This document shows positions 1-7,922 of a stretch of 25,413 nucleotides of DNA, one piece after another. Source of the DNA: DMER01 sp003451645 (GTDB lineage: Bacteria; Pseudomonadota; Alphaproteobacteria; Micropepsales; Micropepsaceae). Location: contig DALYLR010000042.1 of the NCBI GenBank assembly GCA_031976175.1, positions 1 to 25,413 on the forward strand. Reading direction: 5' to 3'. The notes under the pieces were generated by a model, which saw nothing but the letters and a program-made list of their open reading frames with translations, had not been told where the DNA came from and did no database searches. The first letter of the stretch is position 1. Every line of letters begins with the position of its first letter. A program made the translations under genes and the position numbers.

Positions 1-1716
1 GGCTTCCGCACCGGCGGCACGATCCATGTCGTGATCAATAATCAGATCGGCTTCACCACGGCACCTATGCATTCCCGGTCATCGCCCTATCCGTCAGACA
101 TTGCGCTGATGGTTCAGGCCCCGATCCTGCATGTGAATGGCGACGATCCTGAGGCCGTCGTTCATTGCGCGCGGATCGCCACGGAGTTCCGCCAAAAGTT
201 CCACAAGGATGTTGTGGTCGACATTTTCTGTTACCGCCGCTTCGGCCATAATGAGGGCGATGATCCCTCAATGACGCAGCCCTTGATGTACAAGGCGATT
301 AAGGACCATCCCTCGACCCTGAGCCTCTATGCCAAGCAACTTGTTGCTGAAGGTCTGATGAGCGCGGCTGAGGCTGATGGCATTCGCGATCAATTCCTGG
401 CCCACCTTGAAGCCGAATTCACCTCGGTTGAGGGCTACAAGCCCAACCGCGCGGACTGGCTCGATGGGGCATGGAGCGGCTTGGGCGTTGCGGATGGCGA
501 GGACCGCCGCGGTGAAACGGCCGTGGCCTTGGACCTCCTGAAAGAGGTCGGCGCAGGGCTAACCAATGTTCCCTCCACGCATAATGTGCATCGGACCGTT
601 CAGCGCTTCATCGCCAACCGCAAGGCGGCGATCGATACAGGCGAGGGGATCGATTGGGCGACCGCCGAGGCTTTGGCCTTCGGCACCTTGCTGACGGAGC
701 GCGTGCCCATCCGCTTGTGCGGTCAGGACTCGACTCGCGGGACTTTTGTGCAGCGCCACTCAGGGCTGGTCGATACCGAGACCGAAGATCGCTACTACCC
801 CCTCAACAACATCCGCCCGAACGCGCAAGCGGAGTATGAGGTCATTGACTCTCTGCTCTCCGAGGAAGCGGCATTGGGCTTTGAGTATGGGTTCAGCCTC
901 GCTGAACCAAAGGCCTTGGTCTTGTGGGAGGCGCAGTTCGGCGACTTCGTCAATGGCGCGCAGGTCATCATTGACCAGTTCATTACCTCTGGCGAGAAGA
1001 AGTGGCTCCGGATGTCGGGCCTGGTGATGCTGCTGCCCCATGGCTATGAAGGTCAGGGTCCGGAGCACTCCTCCGCGCGACTGGAGCGGTTCCTGCAGCT
1101 TTGCGCCGAAGACAATATCCAGGTCTGCAATATCTCGTCGCCCGCCAACTACTTCCACGCGTTGCGGCGGCAGATTCACCGCAATTTCCGCAAGCCGTTG
1201 ATCCTCATGACGCCCAAGTCCCTGCTGCGGCATAAGCGCTGCATCAGCCGCTTGGACGAGTTGGCGATGGGGACGTCCTTCCACCGTGTTTTGCACGATG
1301 ACGCGCAGCGCGGTTTGGGCCCCTTGAAGCTGCAGCCTGACGACAAGATCCAGCGCGTCGTGCTCTGCTCCGGCAAGGTCTATTACGACCTCCTCGAAGA
1401 GCGTGAGAAGCGTGGCATCGATACGGTCTATCTCATGCGGTTGGAGCAGTTCTATCCGTTCCCGGCGCGTTCGCTCATGACCGAGCTTGGCCGCTTCCGG
1501 CAGGCGGAGATGGTTTGGGCCCAGGAAGAACCCAAGAATATGGGCGCCTGGACCTTTGTGGACCCCAATCTGGAATGGGTGCTCGCCCGGGCAGGCTGCA
1601 AATACACCCGCGCCCGCTACGCCGGACGGCCCGCAGCCGCTTCTCCCGCAGTCGGCACCATGAGCGCCCATATGCAGCAATTGAAGAATCTGCTGGACGA
1701 TGCGCTGACATTGTAA
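1..1716 (+). CDS. sucA: 2-oxoglutarate dehydrogenase E1 component, 3' part
   Basis: Thiamine-diphosphate-dependent E1 subunit of the 2-oxoglutarate dehydrogenase complex. It decarboxylates 2-oxoglutarate and succinylates the lipoyl group of E2 in the cytoplasmic TCA cycle. The frame is open from base 1 (GFRTGGTIHVVINNQIGFTT), so the gene begins left of the window. The GTG at 31 is internal. About 571 residues are visible of a family usually near 930-1000. The ThDP-fold region (INNQIGFTT, then CYRRFGHNEGDDPS) is followed by the transketolase-type pyrimidine domain (CGQDSTRGTFVQRHSGL, LPHGYEGQGPEHSSARLER) and the C-terminal dehydrogenase domain ending in HMQQLKNLLDDALTL. sucB follows after 80 bases, as is usual for this operon. 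I am very sure of the family. Only the N-terminal part is unseen. Confidence 0.97.
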   Translation, partial: GFRTGGTIHVVINNQIGFTTAPMHSRSSPYPSDIALMVQAPILHVNGDDPEAVVHCARIATEFRQKFHKDVVVDIFCYRRFGHNEGDDPSMTQPLMYKAIKDHPSTLSLYAKQLVAEGLMSAAEADGIRDQFLAHLEAEFTSVEGYKPNRADWLDGAWSGLGVADGEDRRGETAVALDLLKEVGAGLTNVPSTHNVHRTVQRFIANRKAAIDTGEGIDWATAEALAFGTLLTERVPIRLCGQDSTRGTFVQRHSGLVDTETEDRYYPLNNIRPNAQAEYEVIDSLLSEEAALGFEYGFSLAEPKALVLWEAQFGDFVNGAQVIIDQFITSGEKKWLRMSGLVMLLPHGYEGQGPEHSSARLERFLQLCAEDNIQVCNISSPANYFHALRRQIHRNFRKPLILMTPKSLLRHKRCISRLDELAMGTSFHRVLHDDAQRGLGPLKLQPDDKIQRVVLCSGKVYYDLLEEREKRGIDTVYLMRLEQFYPFPARSLMTELGRFRQAEMVWAQEEPKNMGAWTFVDPNLEWVLARAGCKYTRARYAGRPAAASPAVGTMSAHMQQLKNLLDDALTL

Positions 1717-1736
1717 TCGGCCCCACCTCAGTTGAT

Positions 1737-1756
1737 CCCAGCCCATCCGGGCTGGG
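1737..1756 (+). promoter_or_regulatory. Perfect hairpin between sucA and sucB
   Basis: CCCAGCCC and GGGCTGGG form an 8-bp perfect stem around a 4-base loop (ATCC), 20 bases after the sucA stop and 28 bases before the sucB ribosome binding site. No T-tract follows, so it is not a typical terminator. It could stabilise or process the polycistronic mRNA, or tune sucB expression. The structure is seen directly; the role is inferred. Confidence 0.5.
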
Positions 1757-1796
1757 TTGCCCGACAGAACCACCGCCCCCCGTCAGGAAGACCGCC

Positions 1797-2987
1797 ATGC
1801 CTCTCGAAATCCGCGTCCCCACTCTTGGTGAATCCGTCACCGAAGCAACTGTTGCCAAATGGCTCAAGAATCCCGGTGAAAGCGTCAAGGCCGATGAACC
1901 CGTCGTCGAACTTGAAACCGACAAGGTCACGGTCGAAGTTCCGGCGCCAGCTGCGGGCGTCTTATCTGAAATCTTGGTCGCCAAAGGGGAGACCATTGGC
2001 GTAGGCGGCCTCTTGGGGACCTTGGGCGAAGGTGGCGCTGCTGCGGCTGCGGCTCCGCCCAAACCCGTTCCCATGGCAGAACCCAAACTGGTGCAGGCGC
2101 CGGCCAATGGCGCGGCACCGGTGATGATGCCCTCGGCGGCCAAACTTGCAGCGGAGTCGAACGTGACGGTCATGACCGGCACGGGAAAGGATGGCCGCAT
2201 CCTGAAAGGCGACGTGATCGCAGCGCTCGAAGCGCGCGCGAACGCGCCAGCACAATCCATAAAGCCGCATCAGTCCCGCGATCTGGCGCCCGCCGAAGAG
2301 CGCGTGCCGATGACCCGGTTGCGCCGCACCATCGCCTTGCGTCTGAAGGAAGCGCAAAACACCGCCGCGATGCTGACGACCTTCAACGAGATCGATATGA
2401 CCGCGGTCATGGACATGCGCAAAACCTTTGTCGATCAGTTCGAGAAACGCCATGGCGTCCGCTTGGGCTTCATGTCGTTCTTCGTAAAGGCCTGCATCAG
2501 CGCGCTCAAAGAGCTCCCAGCGGTCAATGCCGAGATCGATGGCGACGACATCATCTACAAGAACCACTACGACATTGGCGTTGCGGTCGGAACCGACAAG
2601 GGCCTGATTGTGCCGGTCATCCGCAATGCGGATCACCATTCTTTCGCTGACCTTGAAAAGGCCATCGCCGATTTCGGCATCCGCGCCCGCGACGGCAAGA
2701 TCAAGCTGGAAGAGCTCCAAGGTGGCACCTTCACCATTTCCAATGGCGGCGTGTACGGATCGCTGATGTCGACGCCCATCCTGAATGCCCCGCAATCCGG
2801 CATCCTAGGGATGCACAAGATCGAGCAGCGCCCGATTGCCGTGGATGGCAAGATCGAGATCAGGCCGATGATGTATGTGGCGCTGTCATATGACCATCGC
2901 CTGGTCGATGGGCGCGAGGCGGTCACGTTCCTCGTGCGCGTCAAGGAACATCTCGAACAGCCCCAGCGTTTGCTGCTCGATATCTGA
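1797..2987 (+). CDS. sucB: Dihydrolipoyllysine succinyltransferase, E2 of 2-oxoglutarate dehydrogenase
   Basis: E2 core of the 2-oxoglutarate dehydrogenase complex. It transfers succinyl from its lipoyl arm to CoA. The 396-residue protein is near the family norm. The lipoyl domain (about 1-77) carries the lipoylated lysine in LETDKVTVEV (Lys43). An Ala/Pro-rich linker leads to an E3-binding domain (about 105-141, SAAKLAAESNV...GRILKGDVIAALEA). The catalytic domain ends with DHRLVDGREA, placing catalytic His367 and Asp371. The frame is open far upstream into sucA, but the start is set at ATG 1797 by the lipoyl-domain start MPLEIRVPTLGES and by AGGAAG at 1785-1790, 6 bases ahead. It sits between sucA and lpdA and is probably co-transcribed with both. 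Confidence 0.97.
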   Translation: MPLEIRVPTLGESVTEATVAKWLKNPGESVKADEPVVELETDKVTVEVPAPAAGVLSEILVAKGETIGVGGLLGTLGEGGAAAAAAPPKPVPMAEPKLVQAPANGAAPVMMPSAAKLAAESNVTVMTGTGKDGRILKGDVIAALEARANAPAQSIKPHQSRDLAPAEERVPMTRLRRTIALRLKEAQNTAAMLTTFNEIDMTAVMDMRKTFVDQFEKRHGVRLGFMSFFVKACISALKELPAVNAEIDGDDIIYKNHYDIGVAVGTDKGLIVPVIRNADHHSFADLEKAIADFGIRARDGKIKLEELQGGTFTISNGGVYGSLMSTPILNAPQSGILGMHKIEQRPIAVDGKIEIRPMMYVALSYDHRLVDGREAVTFLVRVKEHLEQPQRLLLDI

Positions 2988-3031
2988 ATTCAGTACTCGC
3001 CGCATTGGCAGAAGGCATAAGGTCCGATCGC

Positions 3032-4438
3032 ATGTCTGATACTTACGATGTTATTGTTATTGGCGGCGGCCCTGGCGGCTATAATGCTGCGAACCGGGCA
3101 GGCCAGCTGAAGCTCAGAACCCTCTGCATCGAAAAACGCGCGACCTTGGGCGGCACATGTCTCAACATTGGCTGCATACCATCCAAGGCCTTGCTGCATG
3201 CGTCTGAGGCCTATGAAGACGCCAAGCACCATTTTGCGGAGTTGGGCGTCGTCGTTCAGAACGTGGCGGTCGATCTGCCCCGCATGATGGCGCACAAGGA
3301 CAAATCCGTCGACGGATTGACGAAGGGTGTGGAGTTTCTCTTCCGCAAGAACAAGGTCGAGCATGCTTTTGGCACGGGCCGGTTGCGCGGGCCCAACACG
3401 GTTGAGATCGTAAGCGCCGATGGAACAACGCGCTCGGTAACGGGCAAGGCGATCATCATTGCGACCGGCTCCGAGCCGATGCCCTTGCCTGGGGTAACGA
3501 TAGACGAACAGCAGATCGTGACTTCGACGGGCGCACTGTCTCTCTCCTCCGTCCCCGGACGGATGGTGGTGATCGGCGGCGGCTATATCGGTCTTGAGAT
3601 GGGCTCGGTCTGGCGCCGCTTGGGCACGCAGGTGACCGTGGTCGAGTACCTTGACCGCATCACGCCTGGTCTTGACGGCGAAGTGGCCAAGCACTTTCAG
3701 CGCATCCTGGCCAAGCAGGGCATGGCCTTCAAACTGGGGTCCAAGGTCACAGGCTGCGAGAAGCGCAACGGCCATGTTCAGGTGACGATCGAACCGGCCG
3801 CGGGCGGCACGCCTGAAACCATTGAGTGCGACGTGGTCCTGTCCTCGATCGGTCGTCGTCCGTATACGGAAGGGCTTGGCCTCGACACGGTTGGCCTCTC
3901 GACGGACAATCGCGGCCGCATCCCGGTCGACCGCCACTATCAGACCAGCGCCAAGGGGATTTACGCCATTGGCGATGTGATTGCCGGTCCTATGCTGGCC
4001 CACAAGGCTGAGGACGAGGCGGTTGCTGTAGCTGAGATCATTGCGGGCCAGGCGGGGCACGTGAACTACGACGCCATCCCTGCTGTAGTCTACACCGCGC
4101 CCGAGGTCGCATCGGTAGGCAAGACCGAGGAAGAGCTCAAAGCCGCCGGCATAGCCTTCAAAATTGGCAAGTTCCCTTTTACGGCCAATTCCCGTGCGCG
4201 GGTCAATGCCTCGACCGATGGTTTTGCCAAGGTTCTGGCCGATGCGACGACGGATCAGCTTTTGGGCGTTCACATCATCGGGCCTGAAGCTGGCAACATG
4301 ATCGCCGAAGCAGCCCTGGCGATCGAGTTCAAGGCTGCCGCCGAAGACATTGCCCGCACATCGCACGCCCACCCGACCTTGAGCGAGGCGGTGCGCGGTG
4401 CGGCCCAAGGTGTAGGCGGCTGGGCCATGCAGATGTAA
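3032..4438 (+). CDS. lpdA: Dihydrolipoyl dehydrogenase (E3)
   Basis: FAD flavoprotein that reoxidises the dihydrolipoyl group of E2 and reduces NAD+. It is 468 residues, typical for the family. The N-terminal FAD dinucleotide fold GGGPGGY (11-17) is followed by the redox-active disulfide in GGTCLNIGCIPSK (Cys43 and Cys48). A second Rossmann motif, VVIGGGYIGLEMG, binds NAD. The C-terminal interface domain has the catalytic HPTLSE (His447, Glu452). A longer TTG-initiated form from 3005 is possible, but ATG 3032 has AAGG at 3019-3022 and gives the normal N-terminus MSDTYDVIVIGGG. It lies 44 bases after sucB and directly before the thiolase. It could also serve pyruvate dehydrogenase or glycine cleavage, which sequence alone cannot settle. 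Confidence 0.96.
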   Translation: MSDTYDVIVIGGGPGGYNAANRAGQLKLRTLCIEKRATLGGTCLNIGCIPSKALLHASEAYEDAKHHFAELGVVVQNVAVDLPRMMAHKDKSVDGLTKGVEFLFRKNKVEHAFGTGRLRGPNTVEIVSADGTTRSVTGKAIIIATGSEPMPLPGVTIDEQQIVTSTGALSLSSVPGRMVVIGGGYIGLEMGSVWRRLGTQVTVVEYLDRITPGLDGEVAKHFQRILAKQGMAFKLGSKVTGCEKRNGHVQVTIEPAAGGTPETIECDVVLSSIGRRPYTEGLGLDTVGLSTDNRGRIPVDRHYQTSAKGIYAIGDVIAGPMLAHKAEDEAVAVAEIIAGQAGHVNYDAIPAVVYTAPEVASVGKTEEELKAAGIAFKIGKFPFTANSRARVNASTDGFAKVLADATTDQLLGVHIIGPEAGNMIAEAALAIEFKAAAEDIARTSHAHPTLSEAVRGAAQGVGGWAMQM

Positions 4439-4450
4439 GGAGAGGCCGTC

Positions 4451-5647
4451 ATGCCCCGCGCCGCAATCGTTGCCCCCGTCCGCACACCTGTTGGCAAGTT
4501 CCTTGGCGCGTTGAAGGACATCCCGGCAGAGCGCTTGGCCGCGCAGGTTGTGGCAGAGACGGTCCGGCGCAGCGGCATTGATCCGGCCTTGGTCGAAGAT
4601 GTCGTGATGGCGCAGTCTTACGCGAACTCTGAGGCGCCCTGCATTGGACGCTGGGCAGCTTTGGCCGCGAACTTGCCCATCGAGGTGCCAGGCATCCAGA
4701 TCGACCGGCGCTGCGCGGGCGGCCTTCAGGCACTCGTGACTGCCGCAATGATGGTGGAAACAGGTGCTGCGGATGTCGTGATCGCGGGTGGCGTCGAGAG
4801 CATGTCCAACATTGAGTACTACACGACCGCGATGCGCGGCGGTGCACGGGCTGGTAATGCGCTCCTCTTTGACCGCCTTGAGCGAGGCCGCGAGCGCTCT
4901 CAGCCCGTCGAGCGCTTTGGCGTCATTTCCGGCATGATCGAAACGGCCGAGAACGTCGCAAAAGAGATGAACATCGCGCGGGAGGATGCGGACGCGTTTG
5001 CCGCCGAAAGCCACCGCCGCGCCGCAGCTGCGCAAAGCGCCAACCGCTTTGCGGACGAGATTGTTGCGGTTGCCGTGCCGCAGAAAAAGGGCGATCCCCT
5101 GATGGTCTCGGCGGACGAGGGCGTCCGTGCGGACACAACTGCAGCAAGCCTGGGTGCTTTGAAACCTATGCTCAAGGGCGGGCAGGTCACGGCCGGCAAC
5201 TCCAGTCAACAGAATGATGCGGCCGCGGCCATGCTGATTGTTGCTGAAGACAAATTGGCGGCATTGAATCTGAAACCCTTGGGGTTCTTGGTGGGTTGGT
5301 CGGCCTCTGGCTGCCATCCGGGCACCATGGGTCTGGGCCCAGTGCCTGCGGTGAAGAAGCTCTTCGCGCGAACCGGCAAATCTTGGAAGGACATTGGCCT
5401 GGTCGAACTGAACGAGGCTTTTGCCGCGCAGGTTTTGGGGGTTCTGCGCGGTTGGGACTGGGACGATCGCGCACGACTGAATGTCGATGGTGGCGGCATC
5501 TCCTTGGGCCATCCCATCGGGGCGACCGGCGCACGGATTGCAGTGACCTTGCTGCATCAGATGCAGCGCAGTGGAACACAGTATGGCCTTGAGACCATGT
5601 GTGTAGGCGGTGGTCAGGGAATGGCCGCGATCTTTGAGCGCGCCTGA
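4451..5647 (+). CDS. Acetyl-CoA acyltransferase (thiolase II family)
   Basis: Thiolase of 398 residues catalysing CoA-dependent cleavage, or reverse condensation, of 3-oxoacyl-CoA. The acyl-accepting Cys88 lies in IDRRCAGGLQ. NEAFAAQ is present. GHPIGATGAR supplies His354 and CVGGGQG supplies the base Cys384, so the full catalytic set is intact. AAGGAG at 4437-4442 overlaps the lpdA TAA stop and sits 8 bases before the ATG, a strong sign of co-transcription with the 2-oxoglutarate dehydrogenase genes. Chain-length preference (fatty acid, acetoacetyl-CoA or 3-oxoadipyl-CoA) cannot be read from sequence. The 3-oxoadipyl type would yield succinyl-CoA, the product of the same operon's main enzyme, but that is only a suggestion. 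Confidence 0.93.
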   Translation: MPRAAIVAPVRTPVGKFLGALKDIPAERLAAQVVAETVRRSGIDPALVEDVVMAQSYANSEAPCIGRWAALAANLPIEVPGIQIDRRCAGGLQALVTAAMMVETGAADVVIAGGVESMSNIEYYTTAMRGGARAGNALLFDRLERGRERSQPVERFGVISGMIETAENVAKEMNIAREDADAFAAESHRRAAAAQSANRFADEIVAVAVPQKKGDPLMVSADEGVRADTTAASLGALKPMLKGGQVTAGNSSQQNDAAAAMLIVAEDKLAALNLKPLGFLVGWSASGCHPGTMGLGPVPAVKKLFARTGKSWKDIGLVELNEAFAAQVLGVLRGWDWDDRARLNVDGGGISLGHPIGATGARIAVTLLHQMQRSGTQYGLETMCVGGGQGMAAIFERA

Positions 5648-5685
5648 GCCGTGCTGATAAGGGTCACCCCTTTGCCACAGGCGCG
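5639..5685 (+). terminator. Nested inverted repeats at the thiolase stop codon, terminator candidate
   Basis: CGCGCCTG (5639-5646, the last codons of the thiolase gene) pairs perfectly with CAGGCGCG (5678-5685). Inside, AAGGG (5659-5663) pairs with CCCTT (5668-5672) around a TCAC loop. The two-stem structure closes the sucAB-lpdA-thiolase transcription unit. No T-run follows, so factor-independent termination is unproven. mRNA 3'-end protection is an alternative. Confidence 0.4.
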
Positions 5686-5752
5686 TCGCTCCGAATCCAT
5701 GTAAACTGCACACAACGTCATGCGGCCCCACAATGGTCAGGAGCAGTCTGCC

Positions 5753-7027
5753 ATGAAAATGACCCGTTACCACAAGCGCACCATTGCGGGGCGCAAGCTC
5801 CATCCCGAAACGCAAATGCTGTCTTATGGCTATGATCCGATGCTGTCGGAAGGCTCGGTGAAGCCGCCCATATTCCTCACTTCCACCTTCCTGTTCCGTT
5901 CCTCTGAGGATGGGAAGAAACTATTCGACGTCATTGGCAATCGAGCGCCCGCACCTGAGGGCCAATCGGGCGGCCTGGTCTATTCGCGCTACAACAACCC
6001 GAATATGGAATTGGTCGAGGACCGCTTGGCCTTGTTCGATGAGGCCGAGGACGCGCTGGTGTTCTCCTCGGGGATGGCCGCGATCACGACCGCGATCCTG
6101 GCCTTTGTGCGGCCCGGCGACACGATCGCTTTCACAAAGCCGCTCTACGGCGCCACTGGCGGCTTCATCGAGAGGTTTCTGGCGAATTTCGGCGTGAAGC
6201 ATCTGGCCATCGAGGATGCGACCAGTGCCAAGGCCATCGCTGCCGCGATCCCGGACAAGGAATGGCCGAATTTGCGTTTCATTTTGGCAGAGACGCCCGC
6301 CAATCCCTCAAACAAACTGGTCGACATCGCGGCCTTGGCGCATTTGGCTCGCGACATTGGCACCAAGACCGGCCGCCGCCCGATGTTCGCGGTCGACAAC
6401 ACGCTCCTGGGCCCTGTGTTTCAGAACCCGCTTCAGCATGGCGCTGACATCAATATGTACTCGCTGACGAAATATGTGGCGGGCCATAGCGACCTGATCG
6501 CGGGCGCCGTCACGGGGTCTGAGGAAGCCTTGGCGCCGATCCGCACCTTGCGCGGCTTTATTGGCGGCAGCTTGGACCCGCACTCCTGCTGGATGCTGAC
6601 CCGTTCTCTCGAAACCGTCAGCCTGCGGATGAACAGGGCATCGGACAATGCCTTCCGGGTGGCCGAGTTCCTGTCCAAGCACCCGCGTGTGGAGCGCGTG
6701 AATTATCCAGCTTTCCTCAAAGGCGACGACCCGCAGCGACAGATTTTCGAGCGCCAATGCAAGGGCGCGGGCTCGACTTTTTCCTTTGTCGTGCAGGACG
6801 GGCAGCAGGGTGCCTGGCGCACCCTCGACAATCTGCAGATCATCAAACTCGCTGTGTCCTTGGGCGGCACGGAGAGCCTCGCCTGCCATCCCACGACCAC
6901 AATGCACTCCTCTCTGTCCGCCGAGGAGCGCAACCGCCTGGGCATCCCTGATGGTCTCATTCGCCTCTCCGTGGGCGTGGAACATCCGGACGATCTGATC
7001 GCCGATTTGAAGCAGGCTTTGGGATAG
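5753..7027 (+). CDS. Cystathionine gamma-synthase family PLP-dependent enzyme
   Basis: Fold-type I PLP enzyme of the Cys/Met metabolism family, 424 residues. The PLP lysine is Lys240 in MYSLTKYVAGHSD. YSRYNNPNMELVE supplies the Tyr/Arg phosphate contacts from the neighbouring subunit, and SSGMAAI and FAVDNTLLGP are also typical. At the substrate-side tyrosine it reads LYGATGGF. Canonical methionine gamma-lyases carry Cys after YG, so simple methionine gamma-lyase activity is less likely. Cystathionine synthase or lyase, or O-acylhomoserine sulfhydrylase, remain possible. The start is ATG 5753, supported by AGGAG at 5739-5743; an in-frame ATG at 5720 lacks such support. It stands alone between the thiolase and the toxin-antitoxin pair. 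Confidence 0.9.
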   Translation: MKMTRYHKRTIAGRKLHPETQMLSYGYDPMLSEGSVKPPIFLTSTFLFRSSEDGKKLFDVIGNRAPAPEGQSGGLVYSRYNNPNMELVEDRLALFDEAEDALVFSSGMAAITTAILAFVRPGDTIAFTKPLYGATGGFIERFLANFGVKHLAIEDATSAKAIAAAIPDKEWPNLRFILAETPANPSNKLVDIAALAHLARDIGTKTGRRPMFAVDNTLLGPVFQNPLQHGADINMYSLTKYVAGHSDLIAGAVTGSEEALAPIRTLRGFIGGSLDPHSCWMLTRSLETVSLRMNRASDNAFRVAEFLSKHPRVERVNYPAFLKGDDPQRQIFERQCKGAGSTFSFVVQDGQQGAWRTLDNLQIIKLAVSLGGTESLACHPTTTMHSSLSAEERNRLGIPDGLIRLSVGVEHPDDLIADLKQALG

Positions 7028-7182
7028 CGGAGCGCAGTGAGACTTTGGGCACTTACTGGGCAAATTTCGGTCCAGATCGCCGCCAATTATGTCAGCCGGG
7101 TGCCCACCTGTTCAAGGGGGCGCCAGCCGTCATTATCACCGGACTCTCAGCTTTGGCCATGCACGCGCTGGTTCTTGGATAA

Positions 7183-7227
7183 TTGCCTCACCCGTGACGG
7201 CATGATATACAACCCAATGTGTATATC
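7183..7227 (+). promoter_or_regulatory. Promoter with overlapping palindromic operator of the vapBC-type operon
   Basis: TTGCCT (-35, 7183-7188) and TATACA (-10, 7206-7211) are separated by exactly 17 bases. The -10 lies inside a perfect inverted repeat: GATATACA at 7204-7211 and TGTATATC at 7220-7227, with an 8-base spacer. AbrB-fold antitoxins are known to bind palindromes at their own promoters, so this is very probably the autoregulatory operator. Binding would cover both the -10 and the expected start site near 7218. Confidence 0.75.
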
Positions 7228-7239
7228 CAGGAGTCCGCA

Positions 7240-7470
7240 ATGAAGGTCGCTAAATGGGGCAACAGCCTCGCCATTCGTATTCCTAAAGCATTGGCGGTAG
7301 AGCTTTCGCTGAAAGAAGGCGATAGCGTTACCTTGACCAAAACCAAAGGCGGCGTCGCGCTTGCAAAGGACGATGCGCGTGCGAAAGCGCTGAAGTGGAT
7401 CCGCTCTCGGAAATGGAAGCTGCCGGAAGGTTACAAGTTCGACCGCGAAGAGGCGAACCGGCGGAAATGA
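7240..7470 (+). CDS. AbrB/MazE-fold antitoxin (VapB-type)
   Basis: Antitoxin of 76 residues. The swapped-hairpin AbrB/SpoVT DNA-binding domain is recognisable in KVAKWGNSLAIRIPKALA (2-19) and LKEGDSVTL. The C-terminal tail ending FDREEANRRK is the expected toxin-binding segment. ATG 7240 has AGGAG at 7229-7233, 6 bases ahead; an in-frame GTG at 7219 would lie inside the operator and is rejected. The stop overlaps the toxin start as ATGA. Expected role: neutralise the downstream PIN nuclease and repress the operon together with it. Confidence 0.9.
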   Translation: MKVAKWGNSLAIRIPKALAVELSLKEGDSVTLTKTKGGVALAKDDARAKALKWIRSRKWKLPEGYKFDREEANRRK

Positions 7471-7859
7471 ATTTCTTCGACACAAACATTCTCATCTATG
7501 CACTCTCCGGTGACGACTATCGCAGCGATCGAGCAGTTGAGAGTCTGTCAGAGGGTGGCATCATCAGCGCTCAAGTGCTCAGTGAGTTCACGAACACGGT
7601 CCTCAAGAAGATGAAGCGCAACTGGAGAGATGTCGAACAGGCGCTCAAGCGGCTCGAACTCGTCGTGATCGATGTCGTTCCTCTCACCCGGCAAACCCAT
7701 GCGTCGGCCGTAGCACTTGCACGCATGCACATGCTGGAATGGTTCGATGCGTTGATCTTGGCTGCGGCGCTTGACGCAGGATGCGAAAGGCTCATTACCG
7801 AGGATTTCCAGAGCGGGCGCAAGTTTGGAAAGCTCAAGATCGAGAACCCATTCGTCTGA
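7467..7859 (+). CDS. PIN-domain toxin ribonuclease (VapC-type)
   Basis: PIN-domain protein of 130 residues. The acidic metal-binding set is visible: Asp5 (FFDTNILIY), Glu40 (QVLSEFTN), Asp94 (EWFDALILAAA) and Asp113 (ITEDFQSG). VapC-type toxins cleave RNA, often tRNA or rRNA, when freed from the antitoxin; the target here is unknown. The ATG at 7467 overlaps the antitoxin TGA, implying translational coupling. The frame extends upstream to 7395, but the domain begins with MNFFDTN. The catalytic residues look intact, so this is probably a working module rather than a remnant. Confidence 0.92.
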   Translation: MNFFDTNILIYALSGDDYRSDRAVESLSEGGIISAQVLSEFTNTVLKKMKRNWRDVEQALKRLELVVIDVVPLTRQTHASAVALARMHMLEWFDALILAAALDAGCERLITEDFQSGRKFGKLKIENPFV

Positions 7860-7887
7860 AATTTGACTCTCCGCCAGAACCGCCCCA

Positions 7888-7919
7888 CGATCCTCGGCAA
7901 ATCATAATCAGGAGGATCG
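7888..7919 (+). promoter_or_regulatory. Hairpin that pairs the alcohol dehydrogenase Shine-Dalgarno
   Basis: CGATCCTC (7888-7895) is perfectly complementary to GAGGATCG (7912-7919) across a 16-base AT-rich loop. The right arm contains most of the strong ribosome binding site AGGAGG (7910-7915), 7 bases before ATG 7923. The stem would hide the ribosome binding site, suggesting translational control of the dehydrogenase. The pairing is seen; the regulation is inferred. Confidence 0.5.
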
Positions 7920-7922
7920 CCC

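Noticed and set aside
5672..5705. Promoter TTGCCA ... TGTAAA before the PLP enzyme
   Set aside because: The spacer would be 22 bases, too long, and TTGCCA overlaps the hairpin.
2990..5815. A 941-residue open frame on the minus strand
   Set aside because: It is antisense to lpdA and the thiolase, both with full catalytic motifs. The translation shows no domain and is a byproduct of high G+C codon use.
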